Below are positions 1 to 7,717 of a stretch of 19,466 bases of DNA, one piece after another (positions within the stretch are counted from its first letter, which is position 1; each line of letters starts with the position of its first letter). The DNA is from CAYNGH01 sp964396845. GTDB lineage: Bacteria; Vulcanimicrobiota; JAJTBE01; CAYNGH01. The stretch spans positions 1 through 19,466 of the forward strand of contig CAYNGH010000050.1 in NCBI GenBank assembly GCA_964396845.1, in the 5' to 3' direction. Under the pieces are notes generated by a model. It searched no databases. It was not told where the DNA came from and saw only the letters and a program-made list of their open reading frames with translations. A program made the translations under genes and the position numbers.

Positions 1-11
1 AGGAGTTGTTA

Positions 12-1829
12 ATGGACTCCCGGTTGGAAACACTAAAATCCATAACCACTCAAATTAAAAAAATCATCCAGTACTCCAAGAACCCGAAGTTGACCGACAC
101 TCTTAACCGGGTGCTCCGCAGGCTTCTGGAGTCGCAACGTTTTCTCATGGATCGCCAGGATGCCACGGGAAAAACCCTCACTGCAAAAAAAATCGGTTTT
201 TATATCCTCAAAACCTACCGGATGACCCAGGAGCGCAGTTTTAACAATGTGCTCATGAAATACATGCCCGGCCAATATCGGATGGTGGCGGCACTTTTTG
301 CCCGGCTGGACAAGCTGGCCAGGGAATTCCTCAGCTTTGACTACAAACAGCTTCGTAAAGCCGAAGCGGATGTGGGAATCATACATGGATACCTGGTGAG
401 GGCGGAAAACGCCTTCAGAAGCGCATCCCAAATGCAAAAAGATCGCCAGAAGGCGGCATATCTCCATAAAATCGCCGGTGAAATGCGCATAATAACCGCC
501 ATGATTTACCTGGGGCGGAATCCCGACAAATCCATTTGCGGGTTTGAAGAATGCGTGGAAAGAGCAACTCAGCTGGGAAGACTGCTGGAAAATCTGGATT
601 TTCCCAGCTTTCTTCCTGATACGGATCCCCGGATAATCAACCGGCTGGTGGAGATCCAGAACAATTATTATGCAGCATTTCGAAATTACATCATGCGCAA
701 GTTTACCGTCCAGCGGAAGACCGGCACTCAGACAACGGAAATGCCCCTGCCTGACACCAGAGCCAGCAATACCGTAGAAGTGCCAGTGCCCCAGCAGGCT
801 CAACCTCAGAGAACACCGCAGTCACCGGGAAGAGGCAGGAGAATTCCCATCCGGGCCAGCAGTGCCAACCCTGAGCAAAAAAGTGTTCAGGGGCGCATCC
901 CCATCAAGGGTCAGAGGCCTGTGATGCACACATCCCAGCTCCAGAATCAGCCTGTGACTCCGGGACAGCGGAGTTATCCCCCGGCACAACCGGCACAGCA
1001 GGTTCCGAAAGGACCCCGGCGGGGTTCCATACCCCAGAGCAGATCAAATCTGGTTGCCGGGAAAAGACCCCAACAGCATCATCCCCAGGGACAAAATGCC
1101 AATATCCGCCAACAGGGGCTTCAAAATCCGGGAGGCACGCCAATGCCTCCGACGACAGTACTTCGAAGTGCTCAAAGCACCCGTCCCCTGCGAGTCGGCC
1201 CCGACAACATGCCCATACCTCCGGGTGCCCCGGCGGGACAGGCCGGAGGCAGGCCCCAGGGGTTCTTTCGGGAAGTCAACCGGCAAAGACCCGACCTGCA
1301 AAAGGAAACTCCCCGAACACCCCTGACTCACAAGGTGCCCCGGCCTCGTTCCTTCGAGGACGAGGTAATCAGTCTTCTGGACAAGTCAAAACGATCCGAG
1401 GTTTCATCACGGATGCAGGATCCAAAGACTACATTCCTGAATCCCGATGTCCTGAAAAAACCCCGGAGTTTCTTATCCGAAGCGATTCAAAATAAATCAA
1501 GCAGGGAAGCGCTCCCAACCCAGCCCTTCAGTCAGGGAGGCCCGCCGGAACCGCCTCAGCCCCGAAAAGGCCCGGCATATCACAGGCCGGGACAGGAAAT
1601 ATCCATGACTCCTCCCAGGGGGATGAATGTTCCTCCGGCCCAAAAGGCCCCCACTGCTCCCATGGCCCCGGCCGGTGAGGAAAACAAGGGAATCAGCATT
1701 GCAGAGATTGTAAAGAAATCCAAGGAACAAAGTCAGCCTAAAAAACCGGGATGCCTGCCGGCCTTTATGGGTGGAGGCGCGGCGATTCTATTTATTATCA
1801 TCAGGATTGTTCAATTCTTCCTGAGCTGA
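12..1829 (+). CDS. Proline/glutamine-rich protein with C-terminal membrane anchor, function unknown
   Basis: I do not recognise this 605-residue protein. The start is ATG at 12, with AGGAG at 1-5 and a 6-nt gap; the TTG at 6 lies too close to that site. Three parts can be seen. Residues 1 to about 235 are helical, rich in Arg, Lys and Leu, and without a signal peptide. Residues about 240 to 560 are low-complexity, rich in Pro, Gln, Arg and Gly, and probably disordered. The last part is a basic stretch (KKSKEQSQPKKPG), then a single hydrophobic segment of about 20 residues ending at the C-terminus (FIIIRIVQFFLS). This is the layout of a tail-anchored protein with its bulk in the cytoplasm. The 3' end overlaps the convergent membrane-protein gene by 42 bp, so the anchor helix is encoded in DNA used on both strands. 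Anything upstream is outside the window. That it is a gene is fairly sure; the function is open. Confidence 0.8.
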   Translation: MDSRLETLKSITTQIKKIIQYSKNPKLTDTLNRVLRRLLESQRFLMDRQDATGKTLTAKKIGFYILKTYRMTQERSFNNVLMKYMPGQYRMVAALFARLDKLAREFLSFDYKQLRKAEADVGIIHGYLVRAENAFRSASQMQKDRQKAAYLHKIAGEMRIITAMIYLGRNPDKSICGFEECVERATQLGRLLENLDFPSFLPDTDPRIINRLVEIQNNYYAAFRNYIMRKFTVQRKTGTQTTEMPLPDTRASNTVEVPVPQQAQPQRTPQSPGRGRRIPIRASSANPEQKSVQGRIPIKGQRPVMHTSQLQNQPVTPGQRSYPPAQPAQQVPKGPRRGSIPQSRSNLVAGKRPQQHHPQGQNANIRQQGLQNPGGTPMPPTTVLRSAQSTRPLRVGPDNMPIPPGAPAGQAGGRPQGFFREVNRQRPDLQKETPRTPLTHKVPRPRSFEDEVISLLDKSKRSEVSSRMQDPKTTFLNPDVLKKPRSFLSEAIQNKSSREALPTQPFSQGGPPEPPQPRKGPAYHRPGQEISMTPPRGMNVPPAQKAPTAPMAPAGEENKGISIAEIVKKSKEQSQPKKPGCLPAFMGGGAAILFIIIRIVQFFLS

Positions 1830-3251
1830 TCTTGCACTGAACTCTTCCTGGCTTTTGACCAGACCCAGGAACCGATGATACCGGGGATAACCCTCACCCG
1901 CCCCCCCCCGACGGTGGGCAGCCCCCAGAACCCGAATTTCAAACACCGGCCTGTGATTTTCATCCCGCCACTTATGATATACCCATCTCTGATTAAAAGG
2001 ACAGGGAGGCACTTCCTCGACTGCAGGGTTTTTCACCTTCCGGATCCAGCTTCCATCAAGCCAGGCCGTCCGGGAGGGAAGAAAATTGGTGTTCTGCTCC
2101 ATATACTGGTGCATTGTTCTGCCCAAGGCTTCAAGATGGCCGTTGGTAACAGTCAGGTTTTTTCCCGGATTGGAAAAGCCCGGATCAAAGATAATCCCTG
2201 CTCCCAGGATAAAAGAAAAAATTGACAAGATGACAAACCATACAAAAAGATATTTCCGGGTATAACGGGCAAAGTTAAGCATCCGGGCAGAAGTTGAAGA
2301 ATACCTGGGAAATATCTTGATATGACGGAAAACCCGGCCCGGGGTCATATACATGGACACAACCCAGAGGCCCACAAAAAGAGCCGCAATATAACCCGCC
2401 GGCAGAGTGCCGTATATGGCGTGAGGAATCCCAATCCCCACGGTCAGGATTACCCCCGCCACCACCGAAATGGTCTTCAGGGAAAAATGCTCCTCAAAAT
2501 CCACAGTCCGGTTCAGATGCATCCGGATTCTCCCTTTGAAGTCCTTAAGGGAAAAATAATAAATAAACCCGTAAATCAGCCCGAAGGAGAAAAGATACCA
2601 GTAGAAGGGAAAAATATTGGAATAGAAATACCAGCAGGCCAATGAAAAGGCGAGAATCAGGCTTGCGGAATACAGGGGGATTGTCCCCACCAGCCGGCTG
2701 TAACGGGTAAAGATATCATCAATCAGAAGAATCTGGAAAAAGCGGGTCCATCCCCAGACGATTCCCATTATGCCAAGGGCAAGAAAAGAATCTGCCAGGG
2801 GAATAAGGGGGCTGGAAGGATCCCTGAAAAGCTCCATCCAGTTGCCCATGGGGTCAACCCGGATTGAATGAAAAGCACTGCGGCTCATCAAGTAAGCGAC
2901 AATGCCGGTTATGCAAGCGAAAAGAATCAGACACAGTTGAATCCGTCTTGAGCTCCCCGGTTCATATGCCCGGTCCTCCGGGGATTCATCATCCAGGTCT
3001 TCGCCATTTTGCAGGTGAAGAAAAAAACGATGCAGGGCAAAATATATCCCTGATGTAAAAAGAACAATCAATATCCCTGTAATCAAAAAACCAAGAAGAT
3101 ACTGCCACGGCCCGGAAAAGGGGCCAAACAGCCCTACGGTATTAAACCCGCCCTGATATGCGGGAAAATATAACAGTCTATGTGTCACACAAACAGACAA
3201 TAATATCTCCAATTCAATCCACTGGTAAGGGAAATTTCCCAAATCCGTCAA
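1788..3251 (-). CDS. Multi-pass membrane protein with pseudopilin-like C-terminal domain
   Basis: This is an integral membrane protein of about 487 residues with roughly eight hydrophobic helices, for example WQYLLGFLITGILIVLF, IQLCLILFACITGIVAYLM and YLFVWFVILSIFSFILGAG. The last helix is followed by about 120 soluble residues containing LEALGRTMHQYMEQNTNFLP, then a Trp-rich stretch and VPPCPFNQRW. That order (helix, 'alG..mh.Y...n..fLP', then 'CP') resembles the periplasmic part of type II pseudopilins; this is my inference and no homologue was searched. The reading frame is open up to a TTG at 3302. I chose the TTG at 3251 because GGAGG (3260-3256) is the only good ribosome binding site, although its spacing is short (4 nt). 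TTG at 3242 is an alternative. The stop lies inside the opposite gene. It is transcribed divergently from the FecR-domain gene. Confidence 0.72.
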   Translation of the reverse strand: MTDLGNFPYQWIELEILLSVCVTHRLLYFPAYQGGFNTVGLFGPFSGPWQYLLGFLITGILIVLFTSGIYFALHRFFLHLQNGEDLDDESPEDRAYEPGSSRRIQLCLILFACITGIVAYLMSRSAFHSIRVDPMGNWMELFRDPSSPLIPLADSFLALGIMGIVWGWTRFFQILLIDDIFTRYSRLVGTIPLYSASLILAFSLACWYFYSNIFPFYWYLFSFGLIYGFIYYFSLKDFKGRIRMHLNRTVDFEEHFSLKTISVVAGVILTVGIGIPHAIYGTLPAGYIAALFVGLWVVSMYMTPGRVFRHIKIFPRYSSTSARMLNFARYTRKYLFVWFVILSIFSFILGAGIIFDPGFSNPGKNLTVTNGHLEALGRTMHQYMEQNTNFLPSRTAWLDGSWIRKVKNPAVEEVPPCPFNQRWVYHKWRDENHRPVFEIRVLGAAHRRGGAGEGYPRYHRFLGLVKSQEEFSARSAQEELNNPDDNK

Positions 3252-3304
3252 AACTCCTCCCCGCCGGGGCAATACCCGGCATACCGATCCGGCCCGGGGC
3301 AAAA

Positions 3305-3313
3305 ATCATAACA
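3305..3313 (-). promoter_or_regulatory. Possible extended -10 promoter for the minus-strand membrane-protein gene
   Basis: On the minus strand the sequence reads TG-T-TATGAT, with the -10 hexamer at 3310-3305, matching the extended -10 pattern TGnTATAAT at all but one base. There is no good -35 box. Transcription would begin near 3298, which fits translation from 3251 or 3242 and not from the TTG at 3302. The evidence is weak. Confidence 0.3.
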
Positions 3314-3332
3314 GGATACAGGGATAAGGGCC

Positions 3333-3361
3333 TTGTTAAAGTTGGCAGAAACCATTATAAT
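3333..3361 (+). promoter_or_regulatory. Sigma70-type promoter of the FecR-domain gene
   Basis: TTGTTA (3333-3338) and TATAAT (3356-3361) are separated by exactly 17 bp. The -10 box is perfect and the -35 box matches TTGACA at four of six bases. Transcription would start near 3368, giving a leader of about 40 nt before the ATG at 3407. The -10 region (ATTATAAT, 3354-3361) also contains TATAAT on the opposite strand, so it could fire both ways. Confidence 0.65.
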
Positions 3362-3406
3362 TTAATTTAGAAAAAGAATGAATATCATGCAGTATGGGGT
3401 GAACTC

Positions 3407-4780
3407 ATGTCCCATGATAAGAACACCGGGGATTACCATCAGCTTCCCAGTCATCTTGGCCCCTGGGAGGAAGATCCTTCTGCCCGGAAGGACTGGAGTG
3501 AAGGCCAGATAAAAAAATCTCAAAAAACCATCCACAAGACAAACCTGCTCCCCTGGGTTGTCCTGATTTTTTTTGCTCTGGTTTCTTTTGGCATCGGTTT
3601 TGCCCTGGTATTCTTTGGAACAACGGTTCTCCCGGAAAGCCTGGAAAAACTTGTGGGAATAAACAATGTAAAAACAGAAGAATCCCTGGCGGGGGCCATG
3701 AAGGTGATTTTAGTTGACAACAATTACCAGTTGTACAACAGTGAATATGACCGATGGGATCCCCACAGCGAAAAAACCCTGCCTGTCGGTATCCAAATAC
3801 GCACAAGCATCGCTTCCAGCAGAAATATCTTTTCATTTAGCCACAGTCACACTTTCCGCCTTGACAGCGAATCTGTATTTCAGGTGGACTCCTATACTCC
3901 CCCAGGCATCGAAGACCCCGACAACACCGAATCCGCCGATACCTCCGGCCGGGTGGAAATAACCCTGAGCCGGGGAAACCTCTGGATTGAAACCGACGGC
4001 GATCTTTTTATTGTCAACACCGATAGTGCCACAGTTCGAAGCCAGGGCAGGGATTTTCAGATCCGGATCCTTGATGATGGAAAAGCAGCAATATATGCCT
4101 GGGAAGGCCCTGTCCAGGTAACCGCAGTAATAACCGGCCAGAGGAAAAACCTGGAATTCAAACAGATATTTACCGTTGATTCCACCGGAAACATGACCCT
4201 TTCGGGGATCATCAGCAGAGATCCCTGGCAGAGCTGGAACCGCACAATCAGCAATAAAAAGATCCTGGCGGGGGATATTCCCCGGTTTTCAGCTCTCGAT
4301 GTTCCTGAAACCGTCACAAAGACCCCATCCCAGGGGGGAAAGATTCGAGCTGAAACACCCCGGCACACCTCCAGCCCCCCGCCTTCATATACTCCTGTCC
4401 CCAGTATCCAGGCTCCGCCTCCCTCACAGCCACCGCCAGCATCACCGCCTCCCACCGGCTCAGCTCCCCTGTTGGGAGGGGACAATCCCTACCCCAAGGC
4501 AACCAGCGCTCCCCGCCGGAATACATATGTTCAGCCTGCATTCACCCCGGCAGCCCCCCGTCATGTTCAGCCGACTCCAGTCAAAATGACTCCTTCATAT
4601 CGCCATGGCATCAATCCTGCGCCCCGGCACATTCCGTCACCGAGCCGGCACAGTCCCCTGCAGAACCCCACCCCTTCAAGGCCAAACCCCCTGGACAACA
4701 ATCCTACAATGAACCAGATCCCCGGCATGGGCTTGCACGATAAACCCCAAAGCCCCCCGGGAGGATACGGACTCCCCTGA
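3407..4780 (+). CDS. Membrane-anchored FecR-domain protein with proline-rich C-terminal tail
   Basis: The protein has 457 residues. A cytoplasmic N-terminus of about 45 residues is followed by one membrane helix at about 47-70 (LLPWVVLIFFALVSFGIGFA). A FecR-like domain follows at about 125-240: 'VGIQIRTS' turn, repeated short beta strands, 'GRVEITLSRGNLWIET', and 'FIVNTDSATVRSQGRDFQI', the last matching the FecR pattern 'f.v.T..a.v.v.GT.F.v'. From about 315 to the end it is rich in Pro, Ser, Thr and Gln and probably disordered. In iron uptake FecR couples an outer-membrane signal to a sigma factor. Here no sigma factor or TonB receptor is adjacent, so that role is not supported; many FecR-domain proteins outside that system are uncharacterised envelope proteins. 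The ATG at 3407 is preceded by GGGGTG about 6 nt away, and a strong promoter lies just upstream. Confidence 0.8.
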   Translation: MSHDKNTGDYHQLPSHLGPWEEDPSARKDWSEGQIKKSQKTIHKTNLLPWVVLIFFALVSFGIGFALVFFGTTVLPESLEKLVGINNVKTEESLAGAMKVILVDNNYQLYNSEYDRWDPHSEKTLPVGIQIRTSIASSRNIFSFSHSHTFRLDSESVFQVDSYTPPGIEDPDNTESADTSGRVEITLSRGNLWIETDGDLFIVNTDSATVRSQGRDFQIRILDDGKAAIYAWEGPVQVTAVITGQRKNLEFKQIFTVDSTGNMTLSGIISRDPWQSWNRTISNKKILAGDIPRFSALDVPETVTKTPSQGGKIRAETPRHTSSPPPSYTPVPSIQAPPPSQPPPASPPPTGSAPLLGGDNPYPKATSAPRRNTYVQPAFTPAAPRHVQPTPVKMTPSYRHGINPAPRHIPSPSRHSPLQNPTPSRPNPLDNNPTMNQIPGMGLHDKPQSPPGGYGLP

Positions 4781-4807
4781 GCCTGTTTCTTCGCCGGTGT
4801 TATCTGC

Positions 4808-4822
4808 ATAATCCCGGATTAT
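4808..4822. repeat. Short inverted repeat downstream of the FecR-domain gene
   Basis: Arms ATAATCC and GGATTAT are separated by one base. The gap is too small for a stable hairpin loop and no clean T-run follows, so a protein-binding palindrome is as likely as a terminator. It may also be chance. Confidence 0.25.
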
Positions 4823-4988
4823 TATATTTCGGCGGAACATTTCAGCCCTCCCTGCGACACTGACTGGAACCCGGCACTGTATTTAACAAAAATTTAACAT
4901 GTATGACTGTTCTTCGCCAAATGGCCTCCAATCCGGACTGCATGAAGGCGTATTGCAGTGAATAGGCCAACTTTTGAAACAAAGACTC

Positions 4989-5017
4989 TTGCAATGGGAA
5001 AGAAAATTGGTTAGAAT
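4989..5017 (+). promoter_or_regulatory. Predicted sigma70-type promoter of the bamA-lpxA operon
   Basis: TTGCAA (4989-4994) and TAGAAT (5012-5017) are separated by exactly 17 bp, each with one or two mismatches to consensus. Transcription would begin near 5024, leaving about 150 nt before the bamA ATG. It is the best promoter-like pair in the gap. No other comparable pair was seen between here and the terminator at 16930, which fits one long transcript. Confidence 0.55.
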
Positions 5018-5175
5018 ATGCGAAAATATAAATCGGAACCCATATTAAACCCCGGTTTTTGGAGGATTAATCCCTGAACCGTCGAAGCCACATGCAGGAT
5101 CCGTTCAATGGGATCTTTGTTTGTCTTAAAATTAAAATATTGAAATTTTCACCATTTGAAACCTCGGAGGATATT

Positions 5176-7623
5176 ATGAAAAAAACGGCAATAGCGACCC
5201 TTATGGTATGCCTGCTGGTAATGGCCCTGTGCGGGGCGGCCCGGGCAGACCAGGAGTCGGCGGACAATCTGATCCGCCTGCTCACAAGGCCCGGCTTCCA
5301 GGGCGAATACTCCGGGGGTCCGGTAATGGTTGTTGCTAATAATGATGCCCGAAAGAAGTTTTTCGAAAAGGAAACCACCTCTTCCGGGGAAGACCAGGAC
5401 ATTTCAAAGGAAGAACACCACGACAGTAACGATAATAACGAAGCACCGCCGGCAGAAGCAGAGCCAGCCCCGGTTGCCGATGATCCCGTCCCGCCTTTAA
5501 AAAAAGCCATTGAGATAGAAGCTGATTCGGAAAAGGGCGGTGGCACTGCGGTGGCCACGGAAACCACTCTGGATGAGCCGGCCTCCGGGGGCGATGTCCC
5601 CTCAGGTGATGAACCCGGCGAAGAGAAAACCGAAGCTGAAAATGAGGGCATTGATGAGGATGATCCATCCGGGACAGATGCTTCCCCGGAAACAGTGGAG
5701 GAAAGGGAGCCTCAGGAAGAAGGCACTCCAAGGATATCCGCCATTGAAATTCAGGGAAATGAAAATGTGAGCACCTCAGAAATAATGAAAATCATCCGTA
5801 GCAAGGTGGGGGATCCCCTGCTGGCGCCCAGGGTTCGTTCTGATACCCAGGCCATATTTGAAATGGGATATTTTACTGATGTAAAGGTGGACACCCCGTA
5901 TTATGCCGGCGGTTACAAGCTGATATTCCGGGTTCAGGAAAACCCCGTTGTATCAAAGATAACCATTCTGGGCAACCGGCAGGTAGAAACCCAGAGAATC
6001 CAGGAACTTATGCAGACCACCCAGGGAAGAATCCTCAACATGAAGACCCTGAATGCGGATCTCAACGAGATCAACTATTATTATGACGAAACCCTGGGGT
6101 ATCTTCTGAAGCCCACCCACATAAAAAATGTCAACTGGACCCCGTCGGGAGAGCTGATTCTCACCATCGAGGAGGGAATGATAATCCAGGACATCAAGGT
6201 TACCGGCAGTTCTCTCTTTGCCGAGGAAAAACTGATGGCCATGGTCCACTCAAAACCCGGGGATCTTTTCAACACCAACGACATCAAGAAAGACACCTCA
6301 AGTATTTCAAAATTTTACGAGGACGAAGGATATATTCTTGATACCGTCAGGCCCCAGGTGAATTACCGGGATGGGCAGGTCACCATCCAGGTGATTGAAG
6401 CAGTAGTCGAGGACATTCGCCTGGACTTTGCCGACGAAAAACCCAAGACCAAGGATTATGTAGTCATGCGGAACATCCGCACCAAAAAGGGCGAGGTTCT
6501 CCAGCGAAAGAGGCTTCAGCGGGATATTGAACGGCTGAACAACCTGGGGTATTTTTCCAGGGTAAACGTGGAGCCGGAACCCGGAAGCAAGCCCGGCAAC
6601 ACTATCCTGGTCTTCAAACTCAAAGAACAAAAGACTGGTCTTGCCACCATCGGCGTGGGATACTCCGGCGGTGGATCCGGCGCATTGCGCTCAGGAATCA
6701 CCGGTGCCATCTCATACCAGGAAAGAAATCTCGGGGGCACAGGGCAGGGAGCCAACTTCTCCTGGCAGAGGGGCGTGAATATTGACGCCATATCGGTGGC
6801 ATACTCCAACCCGGCAATCAATGAAAATCAGGATTCTGTCGGCATCAGCCTTTTCCGGCACAATTACCTGGAGCTTCGCCAGTCCCTGACCAACGATGTT
6901 GGCGACAACCGTTATGCATATTATGACGACAAGCGCCTTGGAGGCGTAGTAACTTATGGCCGTCGAGTCACCGATGATTTCAGGCTTTTCCTCTCATACC
7001 GCAAGGAAGACCTGAAAATAACCCGCAACCCCAACTCCCAGTATCAGCCCATCGGCCTTTCCGAGGGATCCCTCAACGCAGCCAGCCTGGGAGCTCTTTT
7101 CGACACCCGTAACGATGTGTTTGACCCGGTGGAAGGATGGTATCTGGATGCCGACTATACCTACGGAGGCAAGAGTCTTGGGGGAAACTACGATTACAAC
7201 AAGGTTACAGCCGAAGTGCGAAAGTATATCCCCATCGGTCGCCGACAGCGATCCACCATTGCCCTTCGGGCCTGGGGCGGTTCGGTAACCGGCAGAACTG
7301 CTCCCATCACCGAAACCTTTTATGTGGGAGGAACCGACAGCATCAGGGGTTACAACGAAAACCAGTTTTACGGGAACAAGATGCTGGTCCTGAATGCGGA
7401 ATACCGATTCCCCCTGGCTAACATCAAATTCCTCAAGGGAGCGGTTTTTGCCGATGCCGGCAACGCCTGGTTCCCTGAAACCCGTCGCAAGAGGCTTTAC
7501 ACCGACTACGGCGCAGGGTTGCGGATTGTCTTCCCCACCCTGGGCCTCGGAGTCATCCGACTCGATTACGCCGTCAGTGAAGATGGGGGACGTACATCCA
7601 TAGGTATCGGCCAGACATTCTGA
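5176..7623 (+). CDS. bamA: BamA, outer-membrane protein assembly factor
   Basis: BamA is the Omp85-family barrel that folds and inserts outer-membrane proteins. The 815-residue protein starts at ATG 5176, six bases after GGAGG, and begins with a signal peptide (MKKTAIATLMVCLLVMALCG, cleavage near AARA). An acidic, probably disordered segment fills about residues 60-184. Four POTRA repeats follow at about 185-257, 258-334, 335-409 and 410-486, each with the 'I..I.i.GN..v' type opening; E. coli BamA has five. The barrel covers about 488-815. It has the Omp85 loop-6 signature as IRGY (R724, G725) after 'FYVGGTDS', and the chain ends in Phe (IGIGQTF), the usual C-terminal signal of BAM substrates. 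An in-frame ATG at 5092 is rejected because it would bury the signal peptide. It is the first gene of the operon. Identification is secure; the acidic linker is unusual. Confidence 0.95.
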   Translation: MKKTAIATLMVCLLVMALCGAARADQESADNLIRLLTRPGFQGEYSGGPVMVVANNDARKKFFEKETTSSGEDQDISKEEHHDSNDNNEAPPAEAEPAPVADDPVPPLKKAIEIEADSEKGGGTAVATETTLDEPASGGDVPSGDEPGEEKTEAENEGIDEDDPSGTDASPETVEEREPQEEGTPRISAIEIQGNENVSTSEIMKIIRSKVGDPLLAPRVRSDTQAIFEMGYFTDVKVDTPYYAGGYKLIFRVQENPVVSKITILGNRQVETQRIQELMQTTQGRILNMKTLNADLNEINYYYDETLGYLLKPTHIKNVNWTPSGELILTIEEGMIIQDIKVTGSSLFAEEKLMAMVHSKPGDLFNTNDIKKDTSSISKFYEDEGYILDTVRPQVNYRDGQVTIQVIEAVVEDIRLDFADEKPKTKDYVVMRNIRTKKGEVLQRKRLQRDIERLNNLGYFSRVNVEPEPGSKPGNTILVFKLKEQKTGLATIGVGYSGGGSGALRSGITGAISYQERNLGGTGQGANFSWQRGVNIDAISVAYSNPAINENQDSVGISLFRHNYLELRQSLTNDVGDNRYAYYDDKRLGGVVTYGRRVTDDFRLFLSYRKEDLKITRNPNSQYQPIGLSEGSLNAASLGALFDTRNDVFDPVEGWYLDADYTYGGKSLGGNYDYNKVTAEVRKYIPIGRRQRSTIALRAWGGSVTGRTAPITETFYVGGTDSIRGYNENQFYGNKMLVLNAEYRFPLANIKFLKGAVFADAGNAWFPETRRKRLYTDYGAGLRIVFPTLGLGVIRLDYAVSEDGGRTSIGIGQTF

Positions 7624-7628
7624 AGCAC

Positions 7629-7645
7629 TTGATACGGCTTATCAA
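7629..7645. repeat. Small inverted repeat between bamA and the first Skp-like gene
   Basis: TTGATA-CGGCT-TATCAA forms a possible 6-bp stem with a 5-nt loop in the 94-bp gap. It is weak, has no T-run and is not a terminator. It could modulate mRNA processing or be chance. Confidence 0.2.
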
Positions 7646-7717
7646 CAATACAAGATTACAAGTGTAAACAGTGAGGATCTCAAGGTCCTGCCTGTCATAA
7701 ATGGAGGTATTTTTCAG

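Larger units (their letters stand above)
4781..5175. other. Intergenic region before bamA: promoter and long leader, no gene
   Basis: These 395 bp hold no convincing gene. They contain a 7-bp inverted repeat around a single base (ATAATCC C GGATTAT, 4808-4822), AT-rich sequence near 4880-4900, the predicted bamA promoter at 4989-5017 and a leader of about 150 nt. The leader holds an orphan GGAGG at 5061-5065 with no usable start codon at the right distance. The in-frame ATG at 5092 would extend BamA by 28 codons but lacks both a binding site and a signal-peptide-like start. Confidence 0.6.

Noticed and set aside
33..803. Minus-strand open frame of 256 codons opposite the first gene
   Set aside because: No ribosome binding site and no domain; the + strand frame has a proper start and a coherent layout.
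3252..3302. TTG at 3302 as start of the minus-strand membrane protein
   Set aside because: No ribosome binding site, and the predicted transcript start lies at about 3298, after this codon.
4350..4780. Proline-rich tail of the FecR-domain protein as a separate gene or frameshifted pseudogene
   Set aside because: The frame is continuous with the FecR domain, and low-complexity Pro/Ser tails are common in envelope proteins; other frames here are composition shadows.
5052..5060. Terminator-like AAAC-CCCG-GTTTTT in the bamA leader
   Set aside because: The stem is only four base pairs, far too weak for intrinsic termination or attenuation.
5092..5175. Upstream in-frame ATG extending BamA by 28 residues
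   Set aside because: No ribosome binding site at a proper distance, and the extension would place the signal peptide internally; ATG 5176 has GGAGG and starts a clean signal peptide.
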